DNA from: Lachnospiraceae bacterium
GTDB lineage: Bacteria; Bacillota; Clostridia; Lachnospirales; Lachnospiraceae
Assembly (NCBI GenBank): GCA_030524705.1
Contig: JAUNGD010000021.1
Location: forward strand, 1 to 46,924
DNA: 46,924 bases
Direction of reading: 5' to 3'
Of the stretch, positions 42,916 to 46,924 are shown piece after piece. The position numbers were made by a program, and so were the translations under genes. Below the pieces are notes generated by a model. The model worked only from the letters and a program-made list of their open reading frames with translations. It was not told where the DNA came from and ran no database searches. Positions within the stretch are counted from its first letter, which is position 1, and the number at the start of each line of letters is the position of its first letter.

Positions 42916-44808
42916 ATGGGAGATTTTAAATTAACGACGGTAGAAGAGTTTGAAGCGGCAACAAACCGACTTCTTGAAACCGGCGCAAAAGTTGGGGCGG
43001 ACGCATGGCAGTACCGTGTGAAAAACCAGACCCCTCATTGTAAATTTGGTGAGCAGGGTATCTGCTGCCGAATCTGTTCTATGGGACCTTGCCGTATTAC
43101 TCCGAAGGCTCCGAGAGGAATCTGCGGATGTGACGCTCACGGTATCGTTGGACGTAACTATCTGAAGTTTACAGCGGGCGGAGCTGCTACGCATTCAGAT
43201 CATGGCCGTGAGATCTGCCATACTCTGTACTGCACGTCTCCGGACGGAGCTTACAAGGTAAAAGATCCTGAGAAGCTGATCCGTATTGCAAAGGAGTGGG
43301 GCGTAGAAACTGAAGGAAAAGATATCTACGATCTGGCTCACGAGGTTGCTTTCCTCGGTATGAGCGAGTATGGTAAGGTATTTGGTACACAGAATTTCCT
43401 GAAAAGAGCACCGCAGCATACGCAGGAGATCTGGGAGAGAGAGGAAATCGCACCGCGGGCAATCGACCGTGAGGTTTCCTGTTCCTTACATATGTCCCAT
43501 ATGGGATGTTCTTCCAAGCCAGAAGCGCTGATTCGTCAGGCTCTTCGTGCTGGTCTGTCCGACGGCTGGGGCGGCTCCATGGCAGGTACAGAGTTCTCAG
43601 ACGTATTGTTCGGAACTCCGAAGCCCATTGAGACAGAGGCAAACCTCGGCGTTATGGTTGCTGAGAATGTAAATATCGTTGTTCACGGACATGACCCGTC
43701 ACTGTCCGAGATGATCTGCGAGTATGCAGATGATCCTGAGATGATCGCATATGCAAAATCCATGGGAGCAAAGGGTATCACCGTATCCGGCGTATGTTGT
43801 ACATCAAATGAAGTTGCAATGCGCCGCGGTATTCCGATGGCAGGTAACTTCCTGCAGCAGGAGAACGTTGTACTGACCGGTGCCTGTGAGGCCATCGTTG
43901 TAGACGTACAGTGTATCTTCCCGGCACTTGGACCTCTTTCCAAATGCTTCCATACAAAATTCGTTACAACCTCTCCGATCGCACAGATGCCGGATTCCGA
44001 GTTTATTCGTTTCTCACCGGAAAATGCAGCGGAGAATGCAAAGACGATCGTAAAAATGGCGATCGAGAACTTCAAGAACAGAAAGCCGGAGCTGGTTCAT
44101 ATCCCGGATATGAAGCAGAAGGCTACAGTAGGCTACTCTGTTGAGGCGATTGTTAAGACTCTGGACGGCGTTACGAACTCTCAGGTAGACGTAACAGGAA
44201 CAACAAAGCCGCTCATCGAGTGTATTACATCCGGTGTTATCCGCGGTGCCGTAGCTATGGTTGGCTGCAACAACCCGAAGATCCGCCCGGATACCGCTCA
44301 CATTGAGCTGATGAAAAAGCTGATCGCAAATGATATCATCGTTGTCGCTTCCGGATGCTCCGCACAGGCTGCAGCTAAGGCTGGTCTGATGGACAAGGCT
44401 GCAAAGGATCTTTGCGGCGCCGGTCTGAAGAGAGTATGTGAGCTGGCAGATATCCCGCCGGTACTTCATATGGGTTCCTGCGTAGATATCAGCCGTATGA
44501 TGATTCTTGTTGCCGAGCTGGCAAAGGATTCCGGCCTGAACATTTCTCAGCTTCCGGTTGTAGGATGTGCTCCTGAGTGGATGTCAGAGAAGGCTGTTTC
44601 CATCGGTAACTACGTAGTTGCCACCGGTATTGATACATTCCTCGGCGTTGATCCGTATGTAAGCGGTTCTTCAGAGGTTGCAGGACTTTTGACCGAAGGT
44701 ATCAAGGACTGGGTAGAGGCATCTTATACCGTAGAAAAGGATATTGATAAGCTTGTTGATCTGATGATCGAAAGAATCGAAGAGAAACGAGAGGCAGTTG
44801 GAATCTAA
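42916..44808 (+). CDS. acsA: Nickel-dependent CO dehydrogenase catalytic subunit (AcsA/CooS)
   Basis: 630 residues. Reduces CO2 to CO for acetyl-CoA synthase. D-cluster Cys42 and Cys50; B-cluster Cys51, Cys54, Cys59 and Cys72 (or 70); C-cluster ligands His259, Cys294/295, Cys333, Cys451, Cys481 and Cys522; SEKAVSIGN carries the Lys of the proton path. Every ligand known from Carboxydothermus CooS is present. Strong AAGGAGG site and highly expressed codon use. Length 630 is the shorter clostridial AcsA form. Confidence 0.97.
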   Translation: MGDFKLTTVEEFEAATNRLLETGAKVGADAWQYRVKNQTPHCKFGEQGICCRICSMGPCRITPKAPRGICGCDAHGIVGRNYLKFTAGGAATHSDHGREICHTLYCTSPDGAYKVKDPEKLIRIAKEWGVETEGKDIYDLAHEVAFLGMSEYGKVFGTQNFLKRAPQHTQEIWEREEIAPRAIDREVSCSLHMSHMGCSSKPEALIRQALRAGLSDGWGGSMAGTEFSDVLFGTPKPIETEANLGVMVAENVNIVVHGHDPSLSEMICEYADDPEMIAYAKSMGAKGITVSGVCCTSNEVAMRRGIPMAGNFLQQENVVLTGACEAIVVDVQCIFPALGPLSKCFHTKFVTTSPIAQMPDSEFIRFSPENAAENAKTIVKMAIENFKNRKPELVHIPDMKQKATVGYSVEAIVKTLDGVTNSQVDVTGTTKPLIECITSGVIRGAVAMVGCNNPKIRPDTAHIELMKKLIANDIIVVASGCSAQAAAKAGLMDKAAKDLCGAGLKRVCELADIPPVLHMGSCVDISRMMILVAELAKDSGLNISQLPVVGCAPEWMSEKAVSIGNYVVATGIDTFLGVDPYVSGSSEVAGLLTEGIKDWVEASYTVEKDIDKLVDLMIERIEEKREAVGI

Positions 44809-44850
44809 GGCTTCGGAGAGACGAAAGTAAGATTATGAGGTGACTGAAGC

Positions 44851-45621
44851 ATGAAGATTGCTATTACCGGTAAGGGCGGAGTGGGCAAAACCACCTTCGC
44901 CGCTACACTGGCAAGATTATACGCAGAGGAAGGCCGCCCGGTCCTGGCAGCGGACGTGGATCCGGATGCAAATCTGGGACTGGCACTTGGCTTTTCGGAG
45001 GAAGAACTGGAGCAAATCGTACCAATTACAAAAATGCGCAAATTGATCGAGGAACGTACCGGGGCAAGTGCGGACAACAGAATTTACCGCATCAATCCCA
45101 AAGTCAGCGACATTCCGGACACCTACGGACGGGTGTGCAACGGAGTGCGTCTGCTGGTGCTGGGGACCGTGGATACGGCCGGCAGCGGCTGTGTCTGCCC
45201 GGAGCACGTTATGCTCAAGCGCATCATCAACAATCTGGTGCTGCACAGGGAGGATGTAGTGATCCTTGATATGGAGGCCGGTCTGGAGCATCTGGGACGC
45301 GGCACCACATCCGGGATGGATCAGTTTGTTGTGGTGATTGAGCCCGGGGCAAGAAGTATCCAGACGTATCAGAATGTCAAGCGTCTGGCAGCTGAGCTCG
45401 GTGTGAAGCAGGTGCGTGTGGTTGGTAATAAAGTAAGGGACGAAAAGGATGAAGAATTCATTCGTTCACGGATTCCTGCGGAGGATCTCCTGGGATTTGT
45501 TCATTATAATTCTGAAGTTATTGACGCGGATAGAAATGGCTCCTCACCGTATGATTTCAGCAAATCAGCAGTCGAAGAAATCAGACGTATAAAGGAATTG
45601 ATTGATAAGTCGGAGGCGTGA
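44851..45621 (+). CDS. cooC: CooC-type nickel-inserting ATPase 2
   Basis: 256 residues. Same family as the first CooC but clearly divergent: Walker A GKGGVGKTT (8-15), VDPDANLG (36-42), Cys114-x-Cys116 in GCVCPEH, and ERTGASADNRIYRINP insertion. Placed between acsA and the acsB side of the cluster, so it may serve ACS (AcsF-like role) while the first serves CODH. GAGGTGA ribosome site. Confidence 0.92.
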   Translation: MKIAITGKGGVGKTTFAATLARLYAEEGRPVLAADVDPDANLGLALGFSEEELEQIVPITKMRKLIEERTGASADNRIYRINPKVSDIPDTYGRVCNGVRLLVLGTVDTAGSGCVCPEHVMLKRIINNLVLHREDVVILDMEAGLEHLGRGTTSGMDQFVVVIEPGARSIQTYQNVKRLAAELGVKQVRVVGNKVRDEKDEEFIRSRIPAEDLLGFVHYNSEVIDADRNGSSPYDFSKSAVEEIRRIKELIDKSEA

Positions 45622-45666
45622 GCCAACGATTTACACAATAAAAAAATTCAGAAAGAGGCGACTAAA

Positions 45667-46359
45667 ATGAGCGAATCAGGATTACCAAAGCTGGAGGTCA
45701 GCGACATTATCCATGCGCTGGATTCAGTGTGTAGTTCACAGGTAGATACCGCCGGATCTACCAAACCATTACTGGAATGTATTACTTCCGGTGTTTTACG
45801 TGGAGCGGTTGTCATGCTGGGATGTGACGATTCCACGGTCAGGGACACAGAGGAATATGTGGCTCTGATGAAGAAATTGATTGAAAATGACATTGTACTG
45901 CTGGCAATCGGTTATCCGGTTACTGTGGCGCAGAATGCCGGGCTTCTGAATCCGGAAGCAAAGGATCTGTGCGGCGCGGGTCTGAAGAGGGTCTGCGAGC
46001 TGGCAGAGATCCCGCCGGTGCTCCCCCTGGGAGGACTGGAAAATATTAACAATGTTATTACGATCGCCCAGGCGCTTTCAGCAGATTCCGGCCTGGCAGT
46101 TCCCGCATTGCCGGTAGTTGGATGTGATGCGGCGGGTGTATCTGCCCAGGCAGTGGAGCTTGGCAATGCGTTTACTGGTCTTGGAGTAGATACCTTTATC
46201 GGTATTATGCCGTATGAGGGTGCTCTCGAGGACGTGATTGCAGCCAGCGGTTTGAAGGACGGTGCGGAGGCAAAGCATACCGTTTCTTCAGATCTGAATG
46301 AATTATGCGGTGCGATGATCGCAGACATTGAGAAAAAGCGGGCATCAATAGCAATCTAA
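45667..46359 (+). CDS. Orphan CODH C-terminal-domain protein (degenerate C-cluster ligands)
   Basis: 230 residues, aligning along its whole length with AcsA from about residue 408 to the end (shared: TKPLLECITSGVLRGAV, DLCGAGLKRVCELAE IPPVL, LPVVGC). The N-terminal half (B- and D-clusters, His259, Cys295, Cys333) is absent. Of the three C-terminal C-cluster cysteines, one is kept (Cys53), the second is Tyr83 (GYPV for GCSA) and the third Leu124 (GGLEN for GSCVD); the Lys of SEKAV is Gln (SAQAV). So it cannot hold a normal C-cluster. The frame is intact with an AAGAGG ribosome site, and it lies 33 bases before acsB, so it looks like a maintained protein and not a decaying fragment. Possible scaffold or partner of CODH/ACS. 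Confidence 0.88.
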   Translation: MSESGLPKLEVSDIIHALDSVCSSQVDTAGSTKPLLECITSGVLRGAVVMLGCDDSTVRDTEEYVALMKKLIENDIVLLAIGYPVTVAQNAGLLNPEAKDLCGAGLKRVCELAEIPPVLPLGGLENINNVITIAQALSADSGLAVPALPVVGCDAAGVSAQAVELGNAFTGLGVDTFIGIMPYEGALEDVIAASGLKDGAEAKHTVSSDLNELCGAMIADIEKKRASIAI

Positions 46360-46392
46360 TGAAAAGTTTATTTATTTTGTGGAGGTAGAACA

Positions 46393-46924
46393 GTGACTTT
46401 ATTTGATGTTGTATTTAGCGGAAATGATACCGTATACGGACTGACAGAAGGAGCAATCGATGCAGCCATCGCTCAGTATGGTGCTGACAAGGCTGTTTCC
46501 TTCCCGGATACCGCATACAGCCTGCCGTGCTATTACGGCGTAACAGGAACCAAGGTAAACAACCTCGGTGAATTAAAAGAAGCTCTTGGCGTAGTAAAGA
46601 CTCTTATGACAAGAGAAAAGAGACTGAACGACGTATTTATGTCCGGTGTTGCTACCGCTCTCTGTGCAGAGTTCATCGAAGTTCTGAAATATATTGATGG
46701 TGCAGCTCCGTACGCTGAGCCGTGCTACGGACATCTCGGTGATGCGATCATCCGTGAGCTGGGTGTTCCGCTTGTTACAGGAGATATCCCGGGCGTTGCA
46801 GTTATCCTTGGCGCAGCTCCGACTGCTGAAGAGGGCGTTGCTCTCGTAAAGAGCTATCAGGCACAGGGTATCCTGGTTACTCTGGTGGGTGGAATCATCG
46901 ATCAGTGTGAAGAGCTGGGATATA
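46393..46924 (+). CDS. acsB: CO-methylating acetyl-CoA synthase AcsB (3' part outside the window)
   Basis: 177 codons visible from GTG 46393, which follows GGAGG at 7 bases. Condenses CO, a methyl group from the corrinoid protein and CoA. The sequence matches the AcsB N-terminal domain that docks on CODH: YGADKAVSFPDTAYSLPCYYGVTG, GHLGDAIIRELGVPLVTGDIPGVAVILGAAP. The A-cluster motifs lie beyond the window. N-terminus is shorter than in Moorella AcsB. Confidence 0.93.
   Translation, partial: MTLFDVVFSGNDTVYGLTEGAIDAAIAQYGADKAVSFPDTAYSLPCYYGVTGTKVNNLGELKEALGVVKTLMTREKRLNDVFMSGVATALCAEFIEVLKYIDGAAPYAEPCYGHLGDAIIRELGVPLVTGDIPGVAVILGAAPTAEEGVALVKSYQAQGILVTLVGGIIDQCEELGY

Noticed and set aside
45667-46359. 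Decaying pseudogene of acsA
   Set aside because: Intact frame, good ribosome site, tight spacing in the operon, and selective change at ligand positions with a conserved core.

Overview
The window reads as a chromosomal segment of an anaerobic Bacillota, most likely a Lachnospiraceae acetogen of the Blautia type. This is inferred from gene content, not from a database search. The grounds are the Firmicutes ylxM-ffh-rpsP-khpA-rimM-trmD-rplS block, paired glgC/glgD, a sortase-anchored surface protein ending in VPTTG, consensus SigA-type promoters, and the start of a Wood-Ljungdahl (CODH/ACS) cluster at the right end. All genes are on the + strand except a solitary tRNA-Arg, one two-component system and prs.

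Layout. 1-4373: 3' part of a giant cell-wall protein (subtilase domain, thioester-like domain, four Cna-B/SpaA-type repeats, sortase signal). 4582-4803: tRNA-Arg(CCG) on the - strand with its own promoter and terminator. 5066-10082: SH3 membrane protein, rluF, ligA and metA (predicted acetyl-CoA-dependent). 10269-12613: glgCD for glycogen synthesis. 12735-15210: a cysteine desulfidase-like enzyme (cyuA) and a DAACS symporter. 15299-18722: a metal-homeostasis locus (anchored HMA protein, HTH-only Fur-like protein, DUF6110-like protein, atypical P1B ATPase) with two inverted-repeat operators. 18760-23944: divergent histidine kinase/response regulator and an ABC exporter around a perfect dyad. 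24001-25814: PadR regulator and a SEDS-like membrane protein, with three operator copies over a consensus promoter.

25849-35242: translation and secretion block: ylxM-ffh, rpsP-khpA, rimM-trmD, rplS, then three signal peptidase I genes interleaved with rbgA, then rnhB, yraN and pgeF. An 84-bp tandem duplication full of stem-loops lies between rplS and the first lepB. 35407-36576: prs (-). 36804-41171: DUF512 radical SAM protein, der, plsY and gpsA as a tightly overlapping operon.

41293-46924: nickel and acetyl-CoA pathway locus: a histidine-rich putative Ni-binding protein, CooT, CooC, the Ni-CODH AcsA/CooS, a second CooC, a 230-residue protein made only of the CODH C-terminal domain with key C-cluster ligands replaced, and the 5' part of acsB. 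The first proteins would store or deliver nickel, the two CooC ATPases would load it into CODH and probably ACS, and CODH/ACS would make acetyl-CoA from CO2-derived CO. The catalytically stripped CODH-domain protein between cooC2 and acsB is the most interesting object here. Second tier are the HTH-only Fur-like protein with its promoter-embedded operator, the SEDS-like protein lacking the expected catalytic Asp, and the 84-bp structured repeat.
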